Below are positions 11,276 to 23,771 of a stretch of 64,000 nucleotides of DNA, one piece after another. A program made the translations under genes and the position numbers. The notes under the pieces were generated by a model. That model was given only the letters and a program-made list of their open reading frames with translations. It was not told where the DNA came from and made no database searches. Within the stretch, counting starts at the first letter, position 1; every line of letters starts with the position of its first letter. The stretch is from Lycorma delicatula (Eukaryota > Arthropoda > Insecta > Hemiptera > Fulgoridae). The DNA is taken from NCBI RefSeq assembly GCF_047948215.1, contig NC_134456.1, positions 196,862,034-196,926,033 of the forward strand, given 5' to 3'.

Positions 11276-12970
11276 TAAAATTAATATGCGGAAAACGTAA
11301 TATTTTCTTTTTTTTAAATCTAATCAAATAAAAGTATAATTAAAAAGTATAATTACAAGAAAAATATGTTGATAACAGCTGAATAAGATCTATTGATTTA
11401 AAACTTAATCGTTTAGGTGATTAATTTAATCCAAGTAATAATTACGGACAAACCTGCAAAAGAACGTGGAACTGAAATTTTACTAGAGTTTATCAAATTA
11501 GATTTTAAAGGAAAACATTTTATTTGCTAGTATTCTCAGTTGAGAGATCCATTCGATGAAAATACCATTATAAGAAACAGAAACATCATATTAAACGGTC
11601 AAATAAGATTTTCAAAACATTCTGATTAAAAGATTCTATAAATAGGAATTGGATAGGCAGAATAATAACTTATTAAGTCCTTAAATGTTTATATTTTAAT
11701 AGCAGCACTAATATAATACAGCATTTAAGCATAACCCAGTTGAAATGAGCAATTTCAGTAGGAGGGTTCACATCGCAAATAAAGGTTAAAATAGATAAGT
11801 AAAATAAGAAGAAAAACTTTCCTAATCACGAAAATTTGTATAACGAATAACTAAGAGTGCTCCTTGACTAATTACAGTGCATTACCAATTTTTTTTTTAT
11901 ACTGGAGCTTTAGAAAAATATTAAATGTAAAGAACAAAACACGCTGATATATGGTTTAACAACAAAAATTTAAATTACACATTTTTCCTAGTTTTCAGCA
12001 TTTATCACAGTATATTTTAGAAAGTAGTTGTTATCATTGGAAAGAAAAATTAAACTAAATTTATACTTTTACTTCTGTAGTTGTTTTTCAGTAAAACATT
12101 AAATACACTTATCTTTGATTGAGAGATGAAATAACATAACAGTTGATCGACAGAAGATTAAAAAACATAACAGCGGATCAATAGTTAACATCAACATCAT
12201 TTTTTCCGCATGAAGGCTTAACAACACAATATAATTTTACGTACTGAACAACAAAATAATGTATATTAAACGGTGTACGAATAAAATCATATATATATAT
12301 CTGTATATTATAAAATGTATTTGTAAATTAGGTGACACAACTTAATTGTTACAGATGGCCCAATATGAAAAGACTATAATATAGAAAAATGTGTAGCCAC
12401 GCTCAAGTAAGGCGGACTATGCTAGGCTACAAGAGGAAAAGTGGGGTAAAGCAGTCTTCCGTTTTTTTCACTGAGCAGAGAATTCTGTGGCATATTTACA
12501 TGGCCAAATTACCAAAATAAACCGATAATCAGCTACAAAAGTGACCATCAGTCGATTCACCATAGTAATATTATTAACTATAAAATTATTTTCAAAAAAA
12601 ACAACTGGCTAAAATCAATTTTACCTCAAGCGTTTTATAAAGTCAAAACTATAAGAAATATTAAGATTAAGTGTAAATTAAAAAAAGATTATGCATCCCT
12701 TTTCGAGAGAAATAATTAGTTTAAAAATTACAGCAAAAGCAATTAAAAAGTACCATTTAATCGTGATTTTTAAAATATACCATCATGTACATAAACAGTA
12801 GTTGTATAAATATTCTAAACAACTTATTAAAGAACATATCAAACAAACGTTGGAGTATCGTTCTCCTGAATAGCATTTAAACAATTTATAACCTTCTCTG
12901 TACTCGCATTAAAAAAAAATCATATTATTAAAGAATTATATTTCCATTTCATAAACGATTTTTTATTTGT
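11276..12970. other. AT-rich DNA without recognised gene
   Basis: A GC-richer patch at about 12395-12500 (around AAGGCGGACTATGC) stands out but matches nothing else in the window. Otherwise nothing supportable was seen. Confidence 0.4.
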
Positions 12971-14261
12971 AAGAAGATAAACAATGTATCTAAAGAAGAT
13001 AAAAGAGAAATTAAAAGGGTATTGTTTTATAGAATTATTTCTTTACCTCTCGGAGAGGGACGCCAGGAAACTTTTTCGCCGAAAGCAGATCAGGGATAGT
13101 TTAAGCTTCGATATGGGTGACGTATCTGAAAGCAAACTGATGCTGAGATTTCTGATTCTCAGATTGACCCCCTGCCATGGAAAACAATACCAATACAGTA
13201 CTACATACTTCAAAGTCACGATGTCCAAAAGACGTCGCAAATGATTTTCCTGTGTGTAATAAATATGAAATCCTCCCGATTGAGGATGACATCGTTGAAA
13301 ATAGCCGGTAATCTCCCGTCTATTATTCTATACGAAATAATAGATGTAATGAGGCTTTATGAGCTGCTTAAATGATAGTGACCATGTAACTATTGCGTAA
13401 GGGTAGTTAATGGTAAGCAAATATGAGTTATCTCGAAGGATGATGACGCTTACAAGAAGATTATTGATTTGGTGCGTGCGCAAGAATTAATTGGGCACAA
13501 ATTTACTAGCAAGGACGAAAGGGTGTGTTCGGAGTGGTTCTGAGGAATCTCCCCTACTTGATATCTACCGAGATTATCAAGGAGGAAATTGTAGGTAATG
13601 GACTCAAGGTAAGAAGTATAATTACTATAGCTACAGGGAGACTAATTAAACCATTGTCGATGTTCTTTGTCAGTTTGTAACCCAATGAAAATAACAAAGA
13701 AATAAAATATACAGCTAAATGTGGGGTTACATTCAAAACACCAAGGAAACCCGGTTTGGTACAGTGCATGAGACGCCTGCAGCATGGATACACGAAAAAT
13801 AATTACATGTAGCCTTTTCGCTGTGTTAAGTATGTAGAGGATCTTAGACTGCGGATTGTCCTAGATAGGACAAAAATATCCCACGACTTGTGCGCTCTGC
13901 TAATCCTACCACCCTTCTAACTTCAAAGGGCCAAGAATAAAAAAGCTTGGAGTGGAAGCAGAGGGAAAGAGCCCAGCACGTTACGAGGACTTCTAATCCA
14001 CTACAAAATCGGAAGAAACGAGCCACTTTAAATTTGGGCAACGCCAACTTCCCTAAGCTAGTCATGAAACAGCTAAAAATCTGAACAACCATTCTAGCAT
14101 TTATCCGGGAACAAATTCTGCGGCTGCTGAGCTCAATTTTAGCGACGCTGGTGAGGAAAAACTGGAGAAGCTAAATATATAATATAGAGCTCCTTGTACA
14201 GCAAATAGGTAACCTGGTAAGCCTACTCACCGCGGCGATGGCCAAAATCCGTTGATGGCTA
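12971..14261 (+). pseudogene. Jockey-clade ORF1 (Gag-like), decayed
   Basis: Across several frames the region reads like the ORF1 of insect Jockey elements. It has an acidic start, then GFKVRSIIT and a block ending in NENNKEI and FKTPRKPGLVQCM. The latter is the PRE_C2HC region that precedes zinc knuckles, and the knuckles themselves are damaged (CMRRLQHGYTKNN, RCVKYVEDLR). The protein would coat element RNA. The sequence aligns in order with 32161-33180, which proves a repeat family. Many stops and shifts show old age. The endonuclease of ORF2 follows at once, so this copy kept its 5' half. A small insertion at 13319-13345, absent from the other copy, forms a 9-bp-arm hairpin. Confidence 0.75.
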
Positions 14262-14985
14262 GATTTCTCAGGATTGCTGCCTGCAACTATAATGGCCTCA
14301 CTTGTCAACGCTAGGGACTAGAAGCACTGATTTTACGGAATCATTGGATGCTATATTAATTTCCGAAATGAACTACACTAACCGTAATTATTTCTGTGTC
14401 CGGGGATACTCGGTTATCGCGACTAATCACGCAGATGGTAGGGTCCATGGTGGCACTTCATTAATCGTCAAAAATGTAATAAAGCACCATCAACTACGGA
14501 GTACAGGACTGACCACATACAGGCAACCTCAATTGAGATTCTTCATTGGATTAGATCTTTAAGAATATCTACAATATACTGTCCTCACCGTCATGTGTTG
14601 AGGGATGACTTGTTCTCTTAATTTCGTTCGACGTTGAGTACCCGTTTTGTAGCAGGAGGGGATTGGAATGCGAAGCATCATCTGAAGATGCCGGCTCTTC
14701 ACTAATTGCGATAGAGCTCTAAGGAATTATATAACCAATATGCGCCTGAATGTCATCGCTGGGATAACTGGAACTGGGGTATTCAGACTGCATTGTAGTC
14801 GCTGGCGGTGGAGTCAGTGCATTTCTAATTGAATCGCGATGGAGCAGCAATCCAAGGGAGATTGCTTGGAAGACTTGGTTCGGTTGGCGAAGATCCCTTC
14901 ATGTTGATCGGAGATCCCTTCATATCGAGGAGGTCGATTGGTAGGTCTCCGCCGAGACTGTGAGTTTCCGCTGAGGATCCCGTGG
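14262..14985 (+). pseudogene. Jockey-clade ORF2 endonuclease start (decayed)
   Basis: RIAACNYNGLT-like text near 14270 opens the APE endonuclease. An 86-codon open block (14302-14562) reads FTESLDAILISEMNYT (endonuclease glutamate in ISE), then YFCVRGYSVIATNHADGR and HGGTSLIVK. Downstream, in shifting frames, are SIYCPHRHVL, RFVAGGDWNAKHH (GDWN motif) and VVAGGVSA. This is the first half of a Jockey-clade ORF2; the rest is missing. The order ORF1-ORF2 and spacing agree with a copy cut off on its 3' side, which is unusual because LINE copies normally lose the 5' side. Confidence 0.8.
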
Positions 14986-15694
14986 TCTCCAGGCGAGGAG
15001 TACCCCTACTCCCACGTTAATGTGCGCAATTGCACAAATGTAGTACTACAGCTACTGTTTCGAATTGCGCAGGGAGGACGATTGTTGAAACTGCGCAAGG
15101 AGGGCACAATGATGAAGGACCATGACGACCATGGTTGTCACCATGGGACGGTGATAGAAGTCCGAAGGGCGTCCTCTCGCGAAGTCGTCACCATGGAACA
15201 CCAATGTATTTACGTATACATATACAGTTCTTTCACAGATTTCAATGGAAAGACCTTTCTGCATGTCATTAATTTTTTTTTCTTTTAGTATTCAAATTTA
15301 CTTATAGTTGCGGTAAATTGGAACTAATTGTAAATTAAACGCTGCGGTAAAAAAAATGTTCATTAACTATATAGTCGTAGGTCTAAACGTCGTCAATCAG
15401 CATTAAAAGTAGCATTATACAGAAAAATAAACCTGGATAATAAATAATAATTAAAATTCTGCAACTTAAAACCATATGCCTGTTTTAAACCAGTTGATGT
15501 TGTTTCATAAAAAGTAAGAACAAAGAATTAAGAATTAAATATTGCTAAAAATAATTCTAAAAATACCTGAATGCAGCTTAAATTTACTTTTAATGTTTTT
15601 TTAATTTATTTTTAAAATTAATCTATGTATATCAAATACTACGAGAAAAATTCATTAGAAAATAAGAATGAACCAGAAGAAAAGAGATGAACAG
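14986..15694. other. Unassigned DNA downstream of the Jockey fragment
   Basis: A GC-richer part to about 15210 contains CCATGG-type repeats (ACCATGACGACCATGG and TCACCATGGGACG), and a T-run ends at 15285. It may be more decayed retroelement, but no motif is readable. From 15300 it is plain AT-rich DNA. Confidence 0.35.
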
Positions 15695-16375
15695 AAAAAT
15701 TTAAATAATAATGAGAGTAATAAAAATAATAATGTAACTAGAGATTAAAGGATTTTGATATTTATGCAATAAAATTAGAAATGGGTGATGAAGTAAAGAA
15801 AATATCAGAAGTAGGCTTTATCAAGTTAGAAGAGCTATCATGCAGAAATAAATCTGTTAATATTAAAGTATACCATTCTTAGGAATATGTAAGCAAATAT
15901 GTATATATTGTAGTAATTTTACATTGTAGTACGGAAATATCTTTATAGTCAAAATTCTATAAAGTATGAATAACTAGAAAGAATATATTAAAAGAGAATT
16001 TTTAAAAGATGGGGTTACAAGAAAATATAAAAATTAGGTTAATAAATTTTTGTTTGAAAGATAAAATTGTTGGTGAAGTAGTAGTTTCAAATAAATGCAA
16101 AAAAAACAGGAATAAAGCTGTTGGGTCAACTAGATATCAAGAACAAAAAATTATGAAGTAAAGGCTAGTTAATTTGATGTTGAAAAAAAGTGTAGAAGGG
16201 AAATTCAAGTAAACCACGATCAAAGAAAGATGTTCAGGTAAATATGTATAATTTACATAAGCTTTAGCTTTTCTATGTAGTAAAAAAAATATCATATAAT
16301 AAATTTTACTATATCACGTTGATTGAAAAAAGCATATATTAATGATGAAGAAGAAAGTAAGTTAAAATCCAAAAA
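15695..16375 (+). repeat. Left arm of a large inverted repeat
   Basis: The reverse complement of 17600-18300 matches this stretch in order over its length. Shared blocks are GAGTAATAAAAATAATAA, TTTGATATTTATGCAATAAA, GATGAAGTAAA, ATCAGAAGTAGGCT, GGATGGGGTTACA-type text, TAATAAATTTTTGTTTGAA, GCTGTTGGGTCAACTAGATA, TAGCTTTTCTATGTAGT and TTAATGATGAAGAAGAAA. The arms differ by many substitutions and short indels. Some frames are open over 40-50 codons (for example from GLQEN to QEQKIMK at about 16012-16158), but stops break them and I recognise no protein. It may be a long terminal inverted repeat of a DNA element or an old inverted duplication. Confidence 0.85.
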
Positions 16376-17599
16376 TTATCATAGGCGAGGAGTAGATCAG
16401 GAGTACAAAAAATGAAAGTCTTACGTTGTATCACGTCGTGAACAATAATGTAATTTTAAGGATAAAAACATGTAATTCTAATCGATACCACTCAATATAG
16501 ATTTCAGATATACCTCTTGATAGAGAAAGCTTGTAAACTGTCTATCCTAAGAGTCATATTTACGTGCCGGGAACCTAAACACTATAACGTAGATTAACAC
16601 GAAATGTTTACAGCTTGGAAAGCGTGAATTCGTTTATACTAAGAGTCAATAGTTAAACATGAGAATTTTCGTCAACCTTGGGCTAATACTGCATAAACTA
16701 TGTTTTATAATACACTAAAAATATACTATGTTTTATAATAATAATAATTTGCATTCATATAAAATACACACAGTATTATTTTTCAACATAAAATAATGTA
16801 AATCTAATTAATAACATTTTTTATTCAACTGAAATTAAATTTATCTTTATCTTTATAAGGAAAATATTAATATATTTATTATCTGAAGGAATTATCTTTT
16901 AAGTAAAAGAAGAAACTCGGTTTTCATTAAGTACTATCTACTCAGTAAATCTAGTAAAGTAAGAATTAGGTAGAAAGAAGGGAGCCTTAATGACACTTAT
17001 TAAAATTAAATCTGTGATAACCCGACACGTAAAGAAACAACCTGTTATTGCAAAAATAGCAAGTTATAAAAAGCATTTTATTTATTTTTTTGTATAAACC
17101 TATTTTATTGTTATTGAGATATTAATCTTTTATAAAAATGTTTGTTATATAAATATTTTAGAATAATATAATACGCTGTGGAATGTTATGAAAAGTATGT
17201 TTATATTATTTTTAATTAAAAATTAAATGTACGAAGTTACAAAAGGAGTAATATTTAATTGTTTTAACTATTACTTACTTTATTTACTATTTTATTTAGT
17301 ATTATGTGCTTAATATAATTTTATATAGACCTTAATAACAACAACTGTTAAAATACTGATGCTTTCATAATGCTTCTAACGTTTTAAATTAATTTGTTAT
17401 AAGCAGTACAAAAATAACATAAAAACGTTTTCTTCATTATTAATGTAATTAATGAAATACGATCCAGTGTTTCTAACAGTAGCGCATTCTAATACGTGAG
17501 ATTTGCTAGACCTTGTGAGCCCTCGAGCGTATCTACACAATACACGCGCGCGCGCGCACACACACACAAATCAAATACAGTTCTCAATTTTGCGCTGAT
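16376..17599. other. Spacer between the inverted-repeat arms
   Basis: About 1.2 kb, AT-rich, with no ORF above 60 codons and no transposase motif. It contains AAGAGTCATATTTACGTGCC near 16550 and a (CG)n/(CA)n tract at 17543-17568. Confidence 0.5.
17543..17568. repeat. (CG)n(CA)n microsatellite
   Basis: Alternating CG units run into CA units, a potential Z-DNA-forming tract inside the inverted-repeat spacer. Confidence 0.85.
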
Positions 17600-18300
17600 A
17601 CTTAAATCACATTTTCTTCTTCATCATTAATATTATATATATGTATTCTTTTTTTAATCAATTTGATAAAGTAAAATTTACTATATGACTTTTTTTCACT
17701 ACATAGAAAAGCTAAATTATGTATATTTATCGTAACATCTTACTTTGATCGTAGTTTTTACTTGAACTTTTACCCTCTACTCATTTTTTTCACCAAATTA
17801 ACTATCCATCACTTCAAAATCTTTTGTTCTTGATATCTAGTTGACCCAACAGCTTTATCCCTTTTTTTACATTTATTTGAAAGTACTTACTTCACCAACA
17901 CTTTTAGCCTTCAAACAAAAATTTATTAAGCTAATTTTTAAATTTTCCTGTAACCCCATCCTTTAAAAATACTCTTTTACTATATGCTTTGTAGTTAGTC
18001 ATACTTTATATAGTTTTGACTATAAAGATAATTTATAAATACTACAATGTAAAATTACTACAAAATACACATTTTTGCTTATAAATTCCTAAGAATCGTA
18101 TACTTTAATATTAACAGATTTAATTCTGTGATAGATCTTCTAATTTGATACAGCCTACTTCTGATATTTTATTTACTTCATCATCCCTTTCTAATTTTAT
18201 TGCATAAATATCAAAATTATTTAATCTCTTGATACTTTATTATTTTTATTACTCTAATTATTCTTGACTTAAATTTTCAAAAAAATTAATTAAACCACAA
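17600..18300 (-). repeat. Right arm of a large inverted repeat
   Basis: Reverse-complement partner of 15695-16375. The inner edge is near TTCTTCTTCATCATTAAT and the outer edge near AATTATTCTTGACTTAAATT. With the spacer the structure covers about 2.6 kb. No clear target-site duplication is visible at the outer edges. Confidence 0.85.
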
Positions 18301-19024
18301 TTTTTGTTTATTTCTGTCTTTAAGAACAACATGGAGCCGAATAGGGGGGAAGGGATTAAACATATATAAAAGGTGGAAAATGAAAAAGAATACTTATTTA
18401 TCAGGGTAGATCAGAGTAGTTTACAGCCACCGTTTTACTTATCTTCCTTATAAGACGAAAACAAAAAAACTTGATTTTTTAAGGTGAAATTATTTTTTTA
18501 ATTTATTTAAAAAAAATAATAATAATATAAAATAAAAGTAATCAGTTTATTTTTTTATTTTTGTAGAAAAATTGGAACAAATCTTTTATGATTTAACAAA
18601 TTTTCTATTTTCAAATTTTTTCCAATCGAATATAATTACATATTTGATAAAAAAAAATAATTGTATATGTAAATATTATCTAAACACCTTGAAATGCCTG
18701 ATAAGTAAGATATCACTGAACCTCAGTTAGAAAATACTTACATTGAAAAAAAATTATTTTTTCTTTCAAGGAACAATATAAATTTAGGTCAAGGACAACA
18801 TGTTTGCCACGTACTAGAATAAGAAAAAAAAAATACTTTTTTTTTTTTAGCAGAGGAGAAAAGTTGAATAGTGGACGGAAGAAGTGCCTGCTACATATAA
18901 AATGGTGGAGAAAAAATATTAGATTTTTATTAATTTCTGTCTCAAATCTTTACAGTGTAACTTTTTCGTTCAAAGCCAACTCAAAAAAAAATAATTTGAG
19001 AAATTCACGTTTTAAACAATTTTC
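18301..19024. other. AT-rich DNA with A- and T-runs
   Basis: Nothing supportable. The ORF at 18804-19031 is Lys/Ser/Phe-rich and driven by A/T runs. Confidence 0.45.
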
Positions 19025-19066
19025 AATATAGACGAGATATAGATTTATCTATATCTCGTCTATATT
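19025..19066. repeat. Perfect fold-back, 20-bp arms, 2-bp loop
   Basis: AATATAGACGAGATATAGAT is followed by TT and then its exact reverse complement. It sits about 25 bp before the 5' edge of the truncated RTE-like copy. Confidence 0.97.
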
Positions 19067-19090
19067 TCTCCATTACGTTTTAATCTTTAC

Positions 19091-19936
19091 ATGGAACTAG
19101 CAGTTAATGATGTTAAAGAACAATTTAGATTCGGAGTAACAGTACAAGGTGAAAAGATAAAGATGCTACGATTTGCTGATGATATAGTAATTCTAGCCGA
19201 GAGTAAAAAGGATTTAGAAGAAACATTGAACGGCATAGATGAAGTCCTACGCAAAAACTATCGCATGAAAATAAACAAGAACAAAACAAAAGTAATGAAA
19301 TGTAGTAGAAATAACAAAGATGGACCACTGAATGTGAAAATAGGAGGAGAAAAGATTATGGAGGTAGAAGAATTTTGTTATTTGGGAAGTAGAATTACTA
19401 AAGATGGACGAAGCAGGAGCGATATAAAATGACGAATAGCACAAGCTAAACGAGCCTTCAGTAAGAAATATAATTTGTTTACATCAAAAATTAATTTAAA
19501 TGTCAGGAAAAGATTTTTGAAAGTGTATGTTTGGAGTGTCACTTTATATGGAAGTGAAACTTGGACGATCGGAGTATCTGAGAAGAAAAGATTAGAAGCT
19601 TTTGAAATGCGGTGCTATAGGAGAATGTTAAAAATCAGATGGGTGGATAAAGTGACAAATGAAGAGGTATTGCGGTAAATAGATGAAGAAAGAAGCATTT
19701 GGAAAAATATAGTTAAAAGAAGAGACAGACTTATAGGCCACATACTAAGGCATCCTGGAATAGTCGCTTTAATATTGGAAGGACAGGTAGAAGGGAAAAA
19801 TTGTGTAGGCAGGCCACGTTTGGAATATGTAAAACAAATTGTTAGGGATGTAGGATGTAGAGGGTATACTGAAATGAAACGACTAGCACTAGATAGGGAA
19901 TCTTGGAGAGCTGCATCAAACCAGTCAAATGACTGA
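19091..19936 (+). pseudogene. RTE-like retrotransposon, 3' part of reverse transcriptase ORF
   Basis: One frame runs 281 codons with only two stops (TGA 19430-19432, in a place where CGA would give DIKRRIAQAKRAF; TAA 19676-19678). It starts within the RT palm, with FADD at residues 28-31, then CYLGSRITKDGRS, LYGSETWTI, EAFEMRCYRRMLKIRW, LIGHILRH, and VGRPRLEYVKQIV to the C-terminus. This C-terminal text is characteristic of an RTE-like family widespread in insects (family knowledge). The natural stop is followed within about 5 bp by an A-rich tail (19938-19957), as expected for elements with almost no 3' UTR. The endonuclease and RT fingers are missing by 5' truncation. Confidence 0.88.
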
Positions 19937-19957
19937 AGACAAAAAAAAAAACAAAAT

Positions 19958-20600
19958 AGATTTATCTCCCCTGTATTTTTGTTGATAACAATTTGCAGTA
20001 TAGTTGTCAATCAAAAGTCTCAAAAGTCTACTAAGACATCCTGAACGAACATTCTTATTATTATTACTATCCTCTCAATTATTCATTCATTTCTAACAAA
20101 GTTGTTATATCTTAACTTTTCAGACTAACTCAGCTTATTACATATTACATGTTTTATTGAGTATTAGGCTTTGATGTACTGATATTTATGATTTAATATG
20201 TATGAATTTTTATTTATTAAATTTCCCTTAGATCGATCATGTGACCATTATTTGATGGCCGAACAAATACTGTGTTAATCGTAATTTATTAATACTCAAA
20301 ATTATGTCAATCATAATTTATAATCTTATATGACGTCAGTTCCTTTTCATTATCTGTTACAATTAAAAAATTAAACATTTTTCTAATTTTACATTAATTT
20401 TTTTTTTAATCCGCAAGTGGCACAAATGTTTTATGGTTGTAATAGATCTCTACTGTGGTTCTTAACTGAGGCGGATTTATATTTTATTGTTTCAATTATA
20501 ACAAATTTGATGATGGAAGATGCTGTTGTTCATGGAACATGAAAGAGAGGATTAATCAAGCGAAGCAATCATGTGATATTCGCAATGAGGAGAGGAGGCT
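19958..20600. other. AT-rich DNA without recognised gene
   Basis: A GC-richer part at 20500-20600 may be the edge of the following Jockey relic. Nothing else supportable. Confidence 0.4.
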
Positions 20601-21480
20601 GCCCACGGGTTCATCGCGACGGGATTCTAATCACATGCTTAAGGTATTCGGTACCTTGGTCTTGATCTTGATCGTTGTCTGACGTGAAAGGTCCATGTAG
20701 GAGAAAACAATTGGATATTAAGTTTAAGGAAATGTACTGATTGTTGAGCAAGAGATCACAGTTTTCACTATCCAACAAACAATTATTGTACACGACGATC
20801 CTGAAACCAGTTTTGGATCTATGGGATCCAGCTTTGGGATACAGTAAGCAGCGGTAACGTGGAGAGTATGCAGTCATTCCAAAACAAACTCTTGAACAGC
20901 AACTCGGAGGCGCCTTGGTTTATAAGAAACAGTGAAATCCATGAATATGGGTTTACCATATTTTCGAGAAGAAATACAGCGATTCGATACGAAATGTAGA
21001 TTACGGATAAACAAATACGTGACTATTTAGCTATTAACCTTCTAAATAGTGAAAGAGTTAGAAGGCTAAAACAACTCCTCGTGTTGGACCTTCGTGACTT
21101 TATGTGATCTGAGGTGGAACTACATCAATTTGGTGTTACCATAGCTATAATCATATTTCACTTCGTTCAATTTTAATTATTAATTACAGTTTTATTTACA
21201 TTTTTCTCCTGTTTATGAATTTTTTTGATTGTTTTTGTTTTGTGTTGAACTACCAGTAACACTGTTCTTAGACATGACTTTATATGTGTACTACTTATAT
21301 TTAATGTTCTTTATAGGGATATTAGTAAGTAATTCCTTACGAGCTTCGATGGAAGCCTTTCCACATGTGATGATATCTAATGATGGTTTCTGTAGTAGTG
21401 TACCTGATAGTACATTTTATTTTGAGACAAAAATAAAATTAAAAACTTCAGTTTTTCCGACGTTTATTGGTCTTACACTT
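20601..21480 (+). pseudogene. Jockey-clade ORF2 C-terminus and 3' UTR (decayed)
   Basis: Across shifted frames the text reads IRYLGLDLDR (20640), QLDIKFKEMY, LLSKRSQFSLSNKQLLYTTILKP, GIQLWDTVSS, NVESMQSFQNKLL, EAPWFIRNSEIHE, INLLNSERVRRLKQLLVLDL. This is the thumb and C-terminal region of Jockey-clade RT. The noncoding part from about 21150 includes 21205-21330, which matches the tail of the 33.2 kb copy (TTTCTCCTGTTTAT, then GATTGTTTTTGTT, and GTACT near TTAATGTTCT). The true 3' end is uncertain between 21335 and 21490. Short ORFs around 20611-20877 on the minus strand are shadows. Confidence 0.75.
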
Positions 21481-21486
21481 AATTAA

Positions 21487-22152
21487 AAAAATTGATGTTT
21501 ATATTTTTTATCCATTTTAGTAAACTTTTCATTAGTGGGTTTCAAAAAACTTGATGGCTTACACTGTTATTGAGTAATGATTATTACAAAATGTTAATCT
21601 TGGTAGCTATTTTGAGGCGATTCTGACGGCCGATCACGGTCATTTGTATACTTTTGTAATCCTCTAACGATGCCTAATCCGAAGTCAAAATCAAAATCTG
21701 GGACAAAAAGTGTTCAGACGCATATATATTGAATTCAATAACGAACTTTTCATTCGTTGATAATATTTTTATACATAATAACTCGTTTAATAATCTTGTC
21801 TGATAAAAAAAGTATATTGTATTTTCAAAATCGATCAATGTTGATTAAAGAATAATATTACATTATAGTGCAGTTACAGAAAATTATATGTTACTGTCAA
21901 GCATAAAAGGTTTCTCAATTCAATTTAAAAAAATAATAAATTGCATGGTACATGGAATAGAAACAAAATTTTATTTCACATCGAAAAAAATAATAAAGTA
22001 ATTAAAATAAATAACAAGTAGAATGAAAGAAGATAGGGTGGCACCGATAAATTTATGAGTAAAAAATCAGTTAACATTGGATAAATCATTACCAGCATAG
22101 AACACAATTTATGGATTATTACTTAGATAAAAAGAATGTATGTATACAATAT

Positions 22153-22188
<36 letters not shown>

Positions 22189-23771
22189 GACGAAATCGTT
22201 CAAAGATACTTTAAATAATAACCATCGAAGGGAAATGAATAATGACTGTTACCATCAGATACGATAAAAGCTGTGTTATCACAAACGATATCATTTGGAA
22301 TAGAGTGGTATTTTATAATTAATATCACTCTTATAACTGTAATCATATTAGCTGTAATTACGCTTGCTCTGATTTATTAATATAATCAACATTAAATATA
22401 CCTATCAGTAACAGTAATAATTTATTAATACTGCTATTTGTAATATTATAGATATATATTTTCGATTTAACATTAAATATTTTCCGGATACGATGAGGAA
22501 ATATAACCAGTAACATTATAAAAAAATTTAACTCGGTAGTGATAAAAAATAAAAAGGTATTAGTTTATATCAATTACAAATAATAATTAAAGAAGAGGTA
22601 GGTATCCTTCGATAAATTACCTAATAAAATAAAATTATACGTCTAATGCTGCTTACAACTTTTGATACTGAATTGCGTGATGCTACGAAAAACTATAACA
22701 CGTATAACCGATGTTTTTAAGTCGAGATCTATATTGCATTGGATTGGGAAAATGCATCGAACAGGAAAACGTTTCCATTAACCGTAAAGAAAAACATAAA
22801 CATGTCTACACTAAAAAACCACTCTACTCGTTTTATAAGTTACTTCTTTTTAGAAAACAAAAAAAAGATGAAACTAAAATAACAGAAACGAAAAATTTTA
22901 TATAGTTGATCAAGTTCTACTAAACTAAAAAAAAAAAAAAAAAACACTAAATAAGAAAATAAAGAAATATGCTTTCTTTTATAAATTAATTACGTTTTAT
23001 TTTTATGGTTACAATTTTTTTTTTTTTTTGAAAAAAAAAGAAAAGTTACTTAACTGAAATTTTAGGTAACATAAAATATGACTTTAGTGAATAATATGAA
23101 ATAATACCTAGCTAGGGTAAATATAAATTTATTATGACGTATCAGGGTTAGCAATAAATTCGTTCGATTTTATTAAATAGCTTTGGCAATTATAATCCTA
23201 TTACAATTACAGTTTGACGAAAGATTTATTTAACCATACTTTTGTGAATATCTTACGTTAATTTCAGTGCATGAAATTAATATAAATGGAATTTTATAAT
23301 AAATAAATAAAAAATTCAAATACTAATTCTCATAATTGGACATTTTTCCAGTTTTACATGATGCAATAATTAATGAAATATAATAATAAAAATATACTAT
23401 CTTCCATACTTTTAAATAAAATCCTAATTATACTAAATTACTTATTAACATGAATGAAATCACCTAAATGCTATAAAATTTAAAAACCTCTTCATATGAC
23501 GCTCAACTAGTAATAAATTTTATTTCCAAGTGGTATTCAGATTTTATTCGTGATAACATTTCAAACCATGTATTGCTATTAAATATTTATTAAGATATAA
23601 ATATCAATAATTTTAGTAATACTCGATAACTCTTTACTCCAAAGTAACTCAAATAAAATAAGAGTGATTAAATTAAACATTATTAAATATTAGTATTAAC
23701 AACAAAGAATATAAAAAATGCCTAATATAATTCTAAATAATTGATAAAGTAATTTTAATTTTAATTCTTAC
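21487..23771. other. AT-rich DNA, one microsatellite
   Basis: No motif recognised. It contains (TA)n at 22155-22183 and long A- and T-runs near 22930 and 23020. Confidence 0.45.
22155..22183. repeat. (TA)n microsatellite
   Basis: About 14 TA units. Confidence 0.95.

Noticed and set aside
16012..16158. Protein domain (C2-like reading) in the inverted-repeat arm
   Set aside because: A faint resemblance to KDKIVGEV-type text only; stops interrupt it in both arms and no domain can be supported.
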